From: Coriaria nepalensis
Lineage: Eukaryota; Streptophyta; Magnoliopsida; Cucurbitales; Coriariaceae
Direction of reading: 5' to 3'
Assembly: GCA_027186245.1 (NCBI GenBank)
Contig: CP114486.1
Coordinates: 12,352,501-12,416,500 of the forward strand
Length of the DNA: 64,000 bases
The first letter of the stretch is position 1; each line of letters starts with the position of its first letter. Shown piece after piece: positions 1 through 11,023 of this stretch. The notes beneath the pieces were generated by a model. The model searched no databases and was not told the DNA's origin. It saw nothing but the letters and a program-made list of their open reading frames with translations. The position numbers and the translations under genes were made by a program.

Positions 1-1970
1 TCTAGTCGAAACCATCAGATTACAAGGTAAAGAAAAATAAAAGTTATTTTTTCCAGTTTTCTTAGTATAGTGATTTGATTGATTCTCTTGTGTTTTTTTT
101 TTTTGGGATTTGATTTCTATACTCTTTCAGCGAGGAAGTGTCTCTGCCAACTGAACCAGGTGCTTATTTGTTCTAGCTCTCATCTCCTCTCACCTTGTTA
201 TTTTGAGCACCAACTGTTTGATGTTATGCCGCTTTGTACGATGTTTTATGAGTTTCTTTTTTGTTGCAGCAAATGAAGAAGAGGCGACTGCCCCATTAAT
301 TCAGCTAGCGATGTGGGTATGATTTTTCCAATAGAATAAAAATCTCCAGCTACAAATTTCAATCCTCTGTTTATCCTAAGATTTGTTAATCTAGCTTTGG
401 AACTGTCGAATTAATCACCCGTAATTTCTTTGATTACTTTTGTTAATTCAGGACTTTGAACAATGTGATGCGAAGAGGTGCACAGGACGCAAGCTTTCCC
501 GATTCGGATTGTTGAAAGAAAGTATCAAATTCACACTCTTTTCCATTCCTAACATCCTATTTTTGTACACGCCTGAATCCGGCATCGTAGAATTATAAGA
601 GTCCTCCACTTCCAGATAGTTAATTAACATCAATTTACTGGAAATTGCTGCAGGTATTACGCTTAAATAGTGGTTTTGGGGGCATTGTCCTAAGGTACTT
701 ACTTGCAAGAAAGGTTTTTCACTTCCTTTAAGCAGTTTGTATCTGACTTGTGTTCTGTCGTTTCTTTTCCACTTCTGTGGCAGCCCTGTTGGAACACAAT
801 GTGTCTCGAAAGAAGATCGCAACTTGATGCAGCGAAAGGGATTAGCCGTCGTGGACTGCTCATGGGCCCGCTTGGGCGATGTGCCCTTTGTAAAGCTACG
901 ATGCACCGCCCCTCGTCTTTGTATGACTCTTTTAACCCTTTATTAAACTGATGTGAGAGGGGTTGATGAGTCTCATCCAACATAGTGGACTCCCCTCAGC
1001 TCTCTCCCATCAGATGCAGTAGAATCTTCTTCGATTGATATCTTGGAATACTCTTGCACATACAATTAATCCTTTGTTTCTTGTAGTAAATTTACTCTTT
1101 TTTGAACTTGATTGAGCATGAAATAAGATAGAAGCTTATTTTTCTTGGCTTGTTTCTTTACAAATTTGCTCACTTAATATTATGCAGTGCCGTGGCTTGT
1201 GGCAGCAAATCCCGTAAATTACGGTAGACCGTGTGAGCTATCTTGTGTTGAAGCCTTATCTGCGGGATTAATCATATGGTAAGAAAACTGCATGAGAAAA
1301 AAGAAAAACACATAATGTTTTCCACTTTTATCATGAGAGAAGTTACTTTGATATATAATATACATTTTTTCGAAACTCAATTTATAATAATTTAACAGTG
1401 GGGAGGAGGAGACGGCAAAGACGCTTCTTGGAAAGTTCAAGTGGGGTCATGCTTTTCTGTCACTCAATAGGTATTAAAGGTTCATTTAGATTCGATTTGG
1501 ATTCTAGTTTGTAGCCTGTGTGAAGCTCCTTTGAGCTTCTTTCAGGGAAAGATTTCTAGTTAAAAAGTTCTATTGTAATGAATGTAGGGAACTTCTAAAG
1601 GCATATGCTGCGTGTGAAAATAGTGTTGATATTATTTCAGTCCAAAACAGTTGGCTTTCACAGCAAACCCGGATTCCAAAGGCTCCAGAAGATGTCAAAG
1701 GTACTACTACCTCTTCGCTTTTTTCTCTCTCTCATGTTTTTTTTTTTTTTTTTGGTGAATGTGTTAAATTGGTGAATGAGGATCACTTTCATGCTTCTTA
1801 TTTGAATACCTGATTGAATTTCCTGCCGATATATAGGAGGTGAAAGGTCGTCTCGTAGTAAAGAAGATGAGGATGGATCTTCTGATTCGGACGAGCTACC
1901 ACCATTAGAGAGAAATATGAATCATGTGAACTTGCAGGACTCTGATGAAGAAGAAGAAGAAAGTGAATAG
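1..1970 (+). CDS. TSR3: 18S rRNA aminocarboxypropyltransferase TSR3 (5' end outside window)
   Basis: TSR3 transfers the 3-amino-3-carboxypropyl group from S-adenosylmethionine to a pseudouridine of 18S rRNA, a late cytoplasmic step of small-subunit maturation. Exons read by eye: 1-26, 131-159, 270-316, 452-520, 654-694, 784-920, 1188-1278, 1399-1470, 1588-1700 and 1837-1970. The translation carries family signatures in order: [74 protein letters not shown] and VQNSWLSQ. It ends in a Ser/Asp/Glu-rich tail, common in eukaryotic TSR3. Phases agree at every junction except exon 4 to exon 5, where the only GT donor (522-523) leaves one base too many. That is either a 1-bp lesion, a sequencing error or unusual splicing. 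An AATAAA at about 2221 is a plausible poly(A) signal. Family identity is certain; the N-terminus is not visible. Confidence 0.93.
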
Positions 1971-2279
1971 GCAGTTGTTGAAAGACTCGGGAAATGTCGT
2001 GTTGCTGCATACTTTTATGCTTACTCAGAGCGAGCCATGGCGGATGATATATGATCTTTAATTTAGATATAGTATTTACAATATGTTGTTTTCTAGTAAA
2101 TCACCTAATTTAATGCTCGCATAGTTTTTGGGAAAGATGTTCTTGTTCTAAATGTGGTGGATTAGGGCACTTTCAGATTTGATTGCTGGAAATAAGGAAT
2201 GTATTGCAATTGCTCCTTGAAATAAAAGCTATACGGTTAGTCTGGCCAAAAAAAAAAAAAATAGGAAAAAGTGAAAGGA

Positions 2280-3099
2280 CGGTTTATCTAACTATTTCTC
2301 CAAATGTGGTTTATCTAATTCTACTCTAATTTTTTTCCGAACAGTTTACCATCTTTCCTTTATAAATTTGAACTCCTTCGAATATGTAGTGTAAGTAAAT
2401 TCAAAATTCGATCTAACTATATATAAAATATTATGTTATTTAATAAAGAGATATTTGTATCAATAATCTAGTTTTGGATTTTTTTTTTTTTTTTTAAAGC
2501 TTAGCATACAAAAAAAAAAGTATTGGTCAAATTAGCCTTTTTAATATTTCAGTATTTTAAAAATAAATAAAAAAAGAATTAATTATTTTTTTACTCCTTT
2601 TAAATTTTGAATAAAAAATTAAAATACAACTATTCTAATTTTTCATCTTCTTCAACCTTTTTTCCCTCATAGACTCATGATATCCATAAATCTCTTTCAC
2701 CGTGTTCTTCAATCTTGAGCTCTTCTTCTTCTATTTCTTTTTAATTTTTCATCATTACTGTTTGAAGTTGGTTTTTAAGCTTGAAGGTCGAAGTTAGATA
2801 GCTAAAACATGGTAAAAAAGGGCTTCATACATGAAGAGAATGGAGAAGAGGTCGAGGTCAGAGGAGCCACAAAATAACATGGAGAACGATCCAAAAATGA
2901 CCCGAATCGAACCTGAAGTAATGAGCAAAGGTTTATTCACTTCATTGGAATAGGTATGTAGAATCTATAATGTTGATTGGACATTTTATGATATTTGTAT
3001 GATTGTTATAGGCTTAAATTATAAGCATATTAGATTGGAAATATGATTAATTTTGATTTGTGTAAATATTTCCAATTTCTCACTATAATATGGTAATGT
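2280..3099. other. AT-rich spacer downstream of TSR3
   Basis: Holds A and T homopolymers and AT-rich sequence with no credible coding exon. It is bounded on the right by the left arm of the inverted repeat pair. I see no terminal repeat that would fix its left limit. Confidence 0.5.
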
Positions 3100-3460
3100 T
3101 ATTAAAAGCAGTTTGGTATTGAGTTATTAATCAAAAGTGGAGAGCTTCAAAATAGAAAAAAATTTAGATTTAGGATGAGGTTCATACTCATATTTTTTCA
3201 CTTTTTTATGAAAATGTGATGGGTAATTCCCCATTTTTGGGGTCGTTTCATTCAAATAATGATTGTAATATACATTTCGAGTTATTCTGCAAGTGAAAGA
3301 ATCTGGAAAGATGAAAAATGCAAAAATTGGAAAATCTGAAATAACAGAGGAAGTAGAGTTCATGTTTTCCAATTTTTCAATGTGTCCTTATAGAAAGAAC
3401 ATTGAAAAATTGGAAAAGAGAACATAATTCAAAATTTTCTCAATGTCTTAAGTAGTCAAA
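3100..3460 (+). repeat. left arm of a ~350-bp diverged inverted repeat
   Basis: This stretch matches the reverse complement of 6150-6510 along most of its length, with many substitutions and small indels. Shared blocks include the stretch reading cacttttttatgaaaa.tgatgggtaat at about 3200, the 'tctggaaa' block at 3300, and the 'gtagagttc' to 'tttctcaatgt' end near 3355-3385. It also holds a short internal palindrome: a 19-base word at about 3365-3384 recurs inverted at about 3401-3419. The pair encloses about 2.7 kb including the minisatellite. Most likely these are arms, or two head-to-head copies, of an old DNA transposon. Confidence 0.7.
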
Positions 3461-3518
3461 GTATATTGGCTATGATATTCAATAATATTTATCTGACATT
3501 GACTTTATTATATTTCAG

Positions 3519-3692
3519 CTCGTTATCTGTGGTATATTAAAAGCTACATTGGAGGAAAAAAATTACCCATATTTGAGAAAGTTGGCTAACATTCAGGATT
3601 ATGTAGATGATGTGGTGGATGTCTTGGCAGAAGAACTGGAGGATGAAGTTCATGAGCCATATGTTGAACCAACGGTGGCGATTGAAGAATAA
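3519..3692 (+). other. possible transposon exon of unknown function
   Basis: After an acceptor-like pyrimidine tract (AG at 3517-3518) there is a 57-codon open stretch ending in TAA. It includes YPYLRKLANIQDYVDDVVD followed by an acidic stretch. The composition looks coding, unlike the surrounding AT-rich DNA, but I do not recognise the family. It lies between the inverted arms, so it may be a relic of the element's own gene. Confidence 0.25.
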
Positions 3693-4259
3693 GAAAAAAA
3701 TCATAAGAAGAGGATGACAAAGTTTCATAAAACGTAAGAAATTATGTGAAATCCACATTTATACAAGATGCAAGAAGGGAAAAATGAATATTACAATTGG
3801 GCACTTATGTCAAATTATCACTGTTATATATCAAGAATACTTAGACATTAATTATGTTTTTATTTTATTTTGTTCAATACTATTATAATGGGATATGATA
3901 TTTGTTACAATGTTTGGGTTAGTTTATATTTGTGAAAACTCGATTGGTTTGTTAACTCTAGATTGTGATATCTAAATTAGTTGGTTTATTATATTTACAT
4001 ATATTGTATTTGGCATGAATTGGTTTGTTATGTATATAGGTGAATTTTTGTATTTTTTAATTTTGTATTTATTTATTTTTGCTATATTTCATTACCTTAA
4101 TCCAAAATAATTGATATTCTTTGGCATGAAATTGCTTCAATTTTATTAAGGTCAAGTTGGATACATGTGCACAACTCATAACTATCTTTTTTTTTCCAGT
4201 GTACACAAAACAGAACTCTCTGTTTTCTTTCTCAATTTGCCAATGTCTTAATAACGTGA

Positions 4260-5580
4260 TAAACATTGGGAATTTGAGAAAGTTAGACTGTTTGGTTGAC
4301 TAGTGAATTATTCCATATTTATGGTTCTAAATGTAATGTTCATATATTGTGTGGACATAAAAAGGTTAAACCTTTTGGTTCTAAATATAATATTTAGATA
4401 TAATATTAACATATAAATGTCAAGCTTTTTAGACAATTATTGAAAGGTTTACATATTTATGATTTTTAGTGTAAACACAAAATATGAATATATAATGGTC
4501 AAAACTTTTGGTCAACTATTGAAAAGTTATACCTTTATGATTTTAAGTATAATGTTTAAACATAATAAGAACATATAAAAATTAAATCTTTTGGTCAATT
4601 ATTGAAAAGTATCACCTATGATTTTAAGTGTAGTATTTTATACATAATATGTATATAAATGTCAAACATCTTGGTCAACTATTGAAATGTATCAGTTTGA
4701 TGGTTCTAAATGTAGTATTTTAGACATAATATAAATATATACATGTCAAAATGTTTGGTTACCTATTAGAATGTTATTCGTTTATGGTTCTAAGCGTAGT
4801 GTTTAAACATAATATAAACATATAAATGTCAAATATTTTGGTCAATTATTAAAATGTTACACTTTTATAATTCTCGTGTTTACATAATATGAACATATAA
4901 ATGTTAAAACTTTTGGTCAACTATTGAAATATTATACCTTTATGGTTCTTAAACGTAGTGATGAATATATAAATGTCAAACATTTTAGTAAACTATTGAA
5001 ATGTTACATATTTATATTTCTAAATGTAGTGTTTAAACATAATATGAAAATATAAAGGTTAAACCTTTTTGTCAACTATTGAAAAATATCACCTTTATGG
5101 TTTAAATGTAGTGTTTAAATATAATATGAATATATATCTTTTGGTCAACTATTGAAAGATACCACATTTATAGTTCTAAGTGTAGTGTTTAGACATAATA
5201 TGAACATTTAAAGGTCAAACCTTTTAATCAGCTATTGAAATATATCACATTTATGATTTTAAGTATAGTATTTAGATATAATATGAACATATAAGATCAA
5301 CTTTTTGGTCAACTATTGAAAAATATTACTTTTATGGTTCTAAGTATAGTGTTTAGACATAATATAACATATAAAGGTCAAATCGTTTGGTCAACTATTA
5401 AATATTACACCTTTATGATTCTAAGTGTAGTGTTTAGACATAAAATGAATATATAAATGTCAAAAATTTTGGTCAACTATTGAAAGACATCACCTTTATA
5501 GTTTTAAGTGTAGTGGTTAAACATTTGGTCAACTACTCGATGATATCACATTTATGATTCTAAATGTATTTATGTATAAT
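4260..5580. repeat. AT-rich minisatellite, unit about 83 bp, about 15-16 diverged copies
   Basis: The word 'ttggtcaactattgaaa' and its variants recur at roughly 4508, 4591, 4671, 4755, 4838 and 4913 and onward to about 5530, giving spacings of 75-84 bp. Each unit contains, in order, variants of 'ggtcaactattgaaa', 'tatcacctttatggttctaa', 'gtgtagtgtttagacat' and 'aatatgaacatataaatgtc'. Units are diverged by substitutions and small deletions. The array is non-coding on both strands and sits inside the inverted-arm structure. Confidence 0.9.
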
Positions 5581-5837
5581 ATGAATATATTTAAAGATAA
5601 GATTAGATCTTCGACAATATCGTTAGTATTTCTTTCATTACATATCTTCAAAATATGATATTCGAAATATAAAAAAAAATATTTCACATAAAAAAATTAC
5701 AGAAACTTTCAAACTTTTTACAAAACTATAATTTTTCAATTACATATCTTCAAAATGTGATCAAATTCATAAAAATCATCATAATTGTCATTAAAATAAT
5801 CGTTAATATCCATACTACCGACTACGTTTGTGGCCAC

Positions 5838-6038
5838 TTAATCATAAATAATAGAAAGTGCAGGTATTTCACGGTCACCACATAAACTAGTATTTGTCTT
5901 GGGTACGAACTTCACATACAAGGTAGAATTTTCATCTTTAGATTGCAAGTGATATACAAATCCCTTTATGTTCTCATTATTTCTTATAAATAGTGGAAAA
6001 CATATCGTTTTACCTGATACCTTATACGACAGTGGCAA
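5838..6038 (-). pseudogene. possible MULE-type transposase N-terminal fragment
   Basis: A 66-codon minus-strand stretch reads as Lys/Ile-rich sequence with ICFPLFIRNNENIKGFV and STLYVKFVP. This resembles, only weakly, the conserved N-terminal segment of plant Mutator-like transposases in which a 'P..I.nDdDv..F' motif precedes a strand ending in 'pL.V.'. No catalytic domain is present. It lies just inside the right inverted arm and would be transcribed away from it, so it could be what remains of the element's coding region. A profile search is needed to decide. Confidence 0.25.
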
Positions 6039-6149
6039 ATTGCATTCATTTCAATCTACTCTCGTACGTTGAGATATTAAAAAATTGAGAAATAATTTAT
6101 TTCTGTTATGTTATGTTTCCTAATTTCTCAATGTACTCTATCTACTTGA

Positions 6150-6510
6150 GATATTGGGAAATTGGAAATTTTTTGAATTCTGTTATCTTTTCTAATTTTT
6201 CAATGTTCTATTGATAAATTGAGAATAAACACATTGAGAAATTGAGAAACGCGAACTCTACCTTTTTTTCTTTAGATTTTCCAGATTTTGTATTTTTTTC
6301 ACTTTTCCACATTCGTTCATTTGCAGAACAATTCGAAATATCTATTATAATCACTACTTGAACGGAATGACCCATAAACACAAGATTACCCATCATATTT
6401 TTCATAAAAAAGTGAAAATGTAGGTATGGACCTTACCCTAAACCCAAAATTATTTCTATCTGGAAGTTCTTCACCTTCGATTATGAATCTCGAACACGGA
6501 TCTATTCGAA
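6150..6510 (-). repeat. right arm of the ~350-bp diverged inverted repeat
   Basis: Reverse complement counterpart of 3100-3460. Similarity runs from the 'gaagaacttccagatagaaa' block (about 6450-6475 on the minus strand) through the 'gtagagttcgcg' block near 6255. It then reaches several short palindromic words of the type caatttctcaatgt at 6110-6250. Divergence of the arms points to an old event. Confidence 0.7.
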
Positions 6511-6904
6511 ACATGATTTCTATGGCAAAAATATGTTATTGGTTATTTTGGTAGAGATGAGGGCAAAACTTGTCTTTTCACTTAATATTTGAGTGACATT
6601 AAAGCAACAATCCTTATCGATTTTTTCAAAATTAACTTTGTCCACCCTTATTTTTTATTTTTATTTAATTATATTATACTAGTATCATATAGATAAATAA
6701 AAATTAAATTAAATTTATAATATTTTTATTATTTTAAGTGTTAAAACTAAATGACTATTTAATAAAATTAGTAAATATAAATAAATTTAGATATATATGA
6801 TTCGAATTGAATTTAATCTTGATCGCTTTATCGGTAGGTGGTATAGGTATGATACCGAAATTATTGATTCGGAATGGTTACTAATAATCGATACCGATAC
6901 AATA

Positions 6905-7185
6905 TTAGTATCGATAAGAGTTCAAATTATATTTAAACCATATGAATATGGACATATTTGGACAAGGGTATGGATGAATTTAAATTTGATATAACCATCC
7001 ATTAAACAACACGTGTCCTAGAGAGCGAGCATCAAGCAAAAAATATCAATACTTTATTAAATGATATGTTGTTTAATAATGGACAGGATCAAGTTTAAAT
7101 TCATCTCCATTCTTGATGTGAATATGTTTGAATCCGTATAATCCGAACATAATCAAAACTCTGATCTCGAGTCCCAAATTTTATG
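6905..7185. repeat. MITE-like imperfect hairpin upstream of ACINUS
   Basis: About 105-bp arms (roughly 6905-7012 and 7069-7185) are imperfect reverse complements around a ~55-base loop. The inner part is clearest: 'ggatgaatttaaatttgat' at 6973 against 'atcaagtttaaattcatc' at 7089, and 'ccattaaacaaca' at 7000 against 'tgttgtttaataatgg' at 7069. This is the form of a foldback MITE. It lies about 200 bp upstream of the ACINUS TATA box. Confidence 0.6.
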
Positions 7186-7343
7186 AACTCAGCTCATCCC
7201 ATGTGTTTCCCTGTCCCAAAAGAAGAAGTTGAAACAACCGAACAGCCCGTGTGTTTCAAAAAGTTAACGGAGGAAAAAAAATAATAATAATAATGATTTG
7301 TACTATTTTCTCCTCCATTGGTAAACTGGAAACAAACATTGTA

Positions 7344-7385
7344 GCCAATGGAATTCCGTAGATTCGCCACGTCGACTATATAAAG
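7344..7385 (+). promoter_or_regulatory. ACINUS core promoter (CCAAT and TATA)
   Basis: A CCAAT word at about 7345 and a good TATA box, ctatataaag, at 7376-7385 precede a GC-richer leader. The leader starts near 7410 and leads to the ACINUS gene. A probable 5' UTR intron lies between about 7904 (donor-like aggtgagatg) and 8149 (acceptor ccctcag). Confidence 0.5.
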
Positions 7386-8179
7386 CACGAAGCCCGGCGT
7401 TCCAGGACCGAGCCCCGATTTCTCTTATAGGCCCGTCGCGTTAATTTCATAAGAACCTCATAACCAAATAGAAAAAAACAAAGAACCCTAGTTCTACAGT
7501 CCATAAACAATTTTTCTTTCAACCCCAAAATCCTTAAAAGAAAAAAACCAAGTCGAACGAAAATTTGAACTAAGTTAGGGTTTTGTAATTTTGTGTAGGA
7601 AATCCTCCATTTCTATCCATTTATTCTGTGTTATCTTCTTCTTACTCGCTTGTTTTTTGCAGTATTTCTCTTTTGTTTTCAGGAATCAGCAGAAAAAAAC
7701 ACGAGTTCGTGGCTGCATTTATCCCGGGGGATTCTTCAATTAGCGTCGCGTTCTTCTAGGGATTTCTGGAGTCGTTCATTTCTTTTTTCCATAGCTGATG
7801 GTTGGTTTGGTTTTTGTGTAGTGCAAATTTAGGGTTTGACTCTTGAAATTCATTTCATTTCTAAAAGGTTAGGTCGAGCATTTTGAAGAGACGCCTGTAT
7901 TTTAGGTGAGATGTATTTCTTTGATCTTTTTCGTATATGAATTTGATTTTCACTGTGTTTGTCTTCGTTTTTCCGGCATTTCACTGTGTTTGATCTTTAC
8001 GTTTTATCCCCAATTTTATGTTTTTGAGATGAATTTATTGTAGTTCGATTTGGTTGTTCATTTCATAGGCTTGTAATTACAGCTATCAAATCTTTTTACT
8101 TTTCTTTCTAAGTGGCTGAACTTTTATATATACAATATATTTCCCTCAGGATTTTTGAAGGTGGGTTTAGTTGGGAACA

Positions 8180-10687
8180 ATGTCATCACAATATCCTGTT
8201 CTTAACAATCGGCCAATTGATCAATGGAAGGTTACTGAGCTAAAAGAGGAGCTAAAGAGGCGGAAATTGATCACTAGGGGCCTGAAGGATGATCTTATTA
8301 GACGTTTAGATGAAGCTCTTCGCCTTGAGAGTGAAGATGCCCAGGTTGAAAATGGTTTAGGTTCGAATCCTCAGCCTGAAGATGAACCGAAAGTGGCAGA
8401 GACGGTTGTTAGTGGAACGAAAGAAACAGTTGTACATGATGATGGTAATAAGAGTGAGAAAGTGGATGACGCCATAATTCAGGTTGAGACAAATGTGAAT
8501 GCAACCACTCTGGAAAGGAATACTGTTGAAGCTGGGGTCATACTTGGTGTCAGTGATTATGCTAGTGTGAAACAAGAAGATGTGGTTGCTGAAAAAACTA
8601 GTGAAGTGACTGAAACTTTGGTGCCTGAGGACAAATTGCATAAAACTGAACTTGAGAAGGATAACAAGAATTCAAAGCCCCTGTTGGAGAATGAGGGATT
8701 GGATTCCCAGCTGGAGAATATGGATTCAAAGCCCCAGCTGAAGAAAGATGATTCGAAATATGGGATGGAGACTGATAATTCAGAGCCCCAGTTGGAGGAG
8801 GGTGATTTGAAGCCCCAGGTGGAGATTGAGGATCCGAGGCCACAAGTGGGGAATGAGGAATCAAACACCTGGGTAGAGAATGAGGATGAGGAGCCTCTAC
8901 ACAAAGATGTCATGCTCGACACTTCTGCTCCAAGCAACCAGGTATCTGAGGTCAGCCCTTCTTTAGGGTCACAAGTAAGAACTGATTCTATTTCTAGTGA
9001 TACTGTGTCTTTTAATGAAAAGATTGAACTTAAGGATAATATATCTCCTGACCATGTCAAATTAGAACTAGATGATGTTGTTAAGCTGGAGATGGTGGAA
9101 CCATCATCCAACAATGCAGTAGGGGGTGGCCAATCACATCCAATGGATGTTGAAGAGCCACTTGAGAACAAGGATGGCAACCCTGATACAATTGCACACA
9201 TCGACAAGAAAATCGATAGTATGGATATGGGGTACTCAGAAAAGTTAAATTTGGACAGAAGTTCTGGTGATGATTCTATGGAAGAAGACTTGTTAGAGAG
9301 TAAACAAATTGATTCCAAGTATCATCCTGATGAAATTGGAGATAAGACAGAGAAAAATGAAGAGCCCATTGTAAACAAGAAACATTATGCTAGTGTTGTG
9401 GGAGAGAGCTTGATTTCCAACAAAAATGATACTCGTCTTGAGCAGAAGAATCATCCCACTCTGCCTGCTGCTGAGAAAAGGAAGCTCAATGGTAATCATT
9501 ACACCCTCCATAGTTTTGATACCCTTAGAGTTTCTTGGATTTTTTGTTCTGTGTTGTATTGTGTTACTCCGCATAATTTGTTATGGTCTAGTTGTATGAT
9601 AGTAATGTGCATCCATTACGTATATCATGTTCTTATAATGAAGAAAACCTGCTTTCTACTTATATCTTATGAGATCGTCTTTACAGATAAAGCCACCACT
9701 GGAAATGAGTCCCTTAAGAGACAACGTAGGTGGGCCTCTGAAAATGTCAAAGTCCCCGAGCCAGAGTCTAAAAGCTTTAATGCAATCCCCAGCACCACGC
9801 CGAAGGAAACTTTTCAACCCAAACCCGGCTTCTCCAGATCCAACTCTTCTGTTAATGAAGGTGCACCCAAGGAGCGTATTGGTGAGTTGTCCTTTTTCTT
9901 AAAATGGGTATATTGAAGTGTCTAAAAATCAGGATTTAGTTATCTTTTTGACTTTCTCTATTTTGCAGTTCCACCACCAAAGAATCCTCCAACTGATTCT
10001 CTTCGAATTGACTGCTTTGTGCGTCCTTTTACTCTGAAAGCAGTTCAAGAGCTTCTAGGCAGGACTGGAAATGTTACCAGCTTCTGGATGGACCACATTA
10101 AGACTCATTGCTATGTTACTGTAAGACTGTTACCTTTCTGTCTTTCTTTCCCTCTCAGAATCATTATATTGGTTAATTACTTTATATATTACTCGAAAAT
10201 CACTTGGGTGTTATTGCAGTACTCTACTGTGGAAGAATCAGTGGAGACAAGGAATGCAGTGTATAACCTACAATGGCCTACAAACGGAGGGCGCCACCTT
10301 ATGGCCGAGTTTGTTGATGTCCTAGAAGTGAAAAGCCGAGCAGAAGCTCCTGCTCAAACTCAAGCAGCTTCTGTAACTACTGCCCCCCCTGCTACCCTGC
10401 CCGCTTTAGTGCCCCAGTCTTCCCCTCGTGTAGCAGCAGCAAGGCAGCAGCAACAGAAGCTTCCGCCTCCACCTCCTATTCCTCTTCCACCTCCACCTCC
10501 ATTGTCCGATATACCTCAAGCAATTGAACGGCTTCCTGTTCCACCACCTCCACCACCTGCTTTAGAAGAGAAAATAGAACCTTCAATTGTCACTCTGGAT
10601 GACCTCTTTAGGAAAACCAAAGCTACGCCTAGGATCTACTATTTACCCTTGTCTGAGGAAGAGGTGGCTGCAAAACTTGCAGCTTAG
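8180..10687 (+). CDS. ACINUS: ACINUS homologue (SAP domain, RRM, RSB motif)
   Basis: ACINUS forms the nuclear ASAP complex with SAP18 and SR45/RNPS1, attached to the exon junction complex, and influences splicing and transcription. Exons 8180-9491, 9687-9881, 9969-10120 and 10220-10687 join in phase to 708 aa. The start is the ATG at 8180 (context aacaATGtc). Residues ~8-45 are a SAP DNA-binding domain (DQWKVTELKEELKRRKL). Next come an acidic region with short repeats of the type 'SKPQLE', a degenerate RRM (RIDCFVRPFTLKAVQELL ... GGRHLMAEFVDVLEV) and a proline-rich linker. The C-terminal RSB motif (TLDDLFRKTKATPRIYYLPL) binds the SAP18-RNPS1 pair. All three coding introns have lengths divisible by three (195, 87, 99), and the first and third contain no in-frame stop. 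Confidence 0.95.
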
Positions 10688-10789
10688 GGGAGAGACTCCA
10701 GGGTATAAGGAGGAACAGCAATGCGTTATGAGCTATTTACTGTATGTTTTCGTCTGGATTCTTTTTTGGTATTGATTGGGAGAACGGAT

Positions 10790-11023
10790 TCGGTGCATGG
10801 GAAATCCAATGCTGACGCAACCTCCACTTTCATTTTCAGCCCTTCATTTCAAATCCACTAGATGAGGTTTTGACACCTCAGCTTCAGCTCATACGAAGCC
10901 ACCCGCAAGGAAAAGGGCTCAAACAAGGCGAAGCCTGAGTGTCATAACCTCATCCATTGGATTTGAAATGAAGGGCTGAAAATGAAAGTGGAGGTTGCTT
11001 CGGCATTGGATTGCGCATGCACG
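10790..11023 (+). repeat. long near-perfect inverted repeat, pri-miRNA-like hairpin 3' of ACINUS
   Basis: Arms of about 96 bases (10790-10886 and 10928-11023) pair almost completely around a ~40-base loop. The longest uninterrupted matched block is over 35 bp, around 10819-10856 against 10960-10997. Mismatches are few and mostly single. The hairpin starts about 100 bases after the ACINUS stop, so it may lie in the 3' UTR. A donor-like agg|gtataagg (about 10702) and an acceptor tttctgcag (about 11089) would place it in a 3' UTR intron. I do not recognise a known miRNA sequence in it. A recently inserted foldback MITE is the alternative. Confidence 0.85.

Noticed and set aside
448..983. Minus-strand frames of 94-152 aa over the TSR3 exons
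   Set aside because: They are antisense shadows of the TSR3 exons, cross its splice sites and have no recognisable motif.
8557..9318. 253-aa minus-strand Ser-rich frame
   Set aside because: Antisense of the acidic Glu/Asp-rich ACINUS region; the Ser/Phe bias is the complement of GAA/GAT codons.
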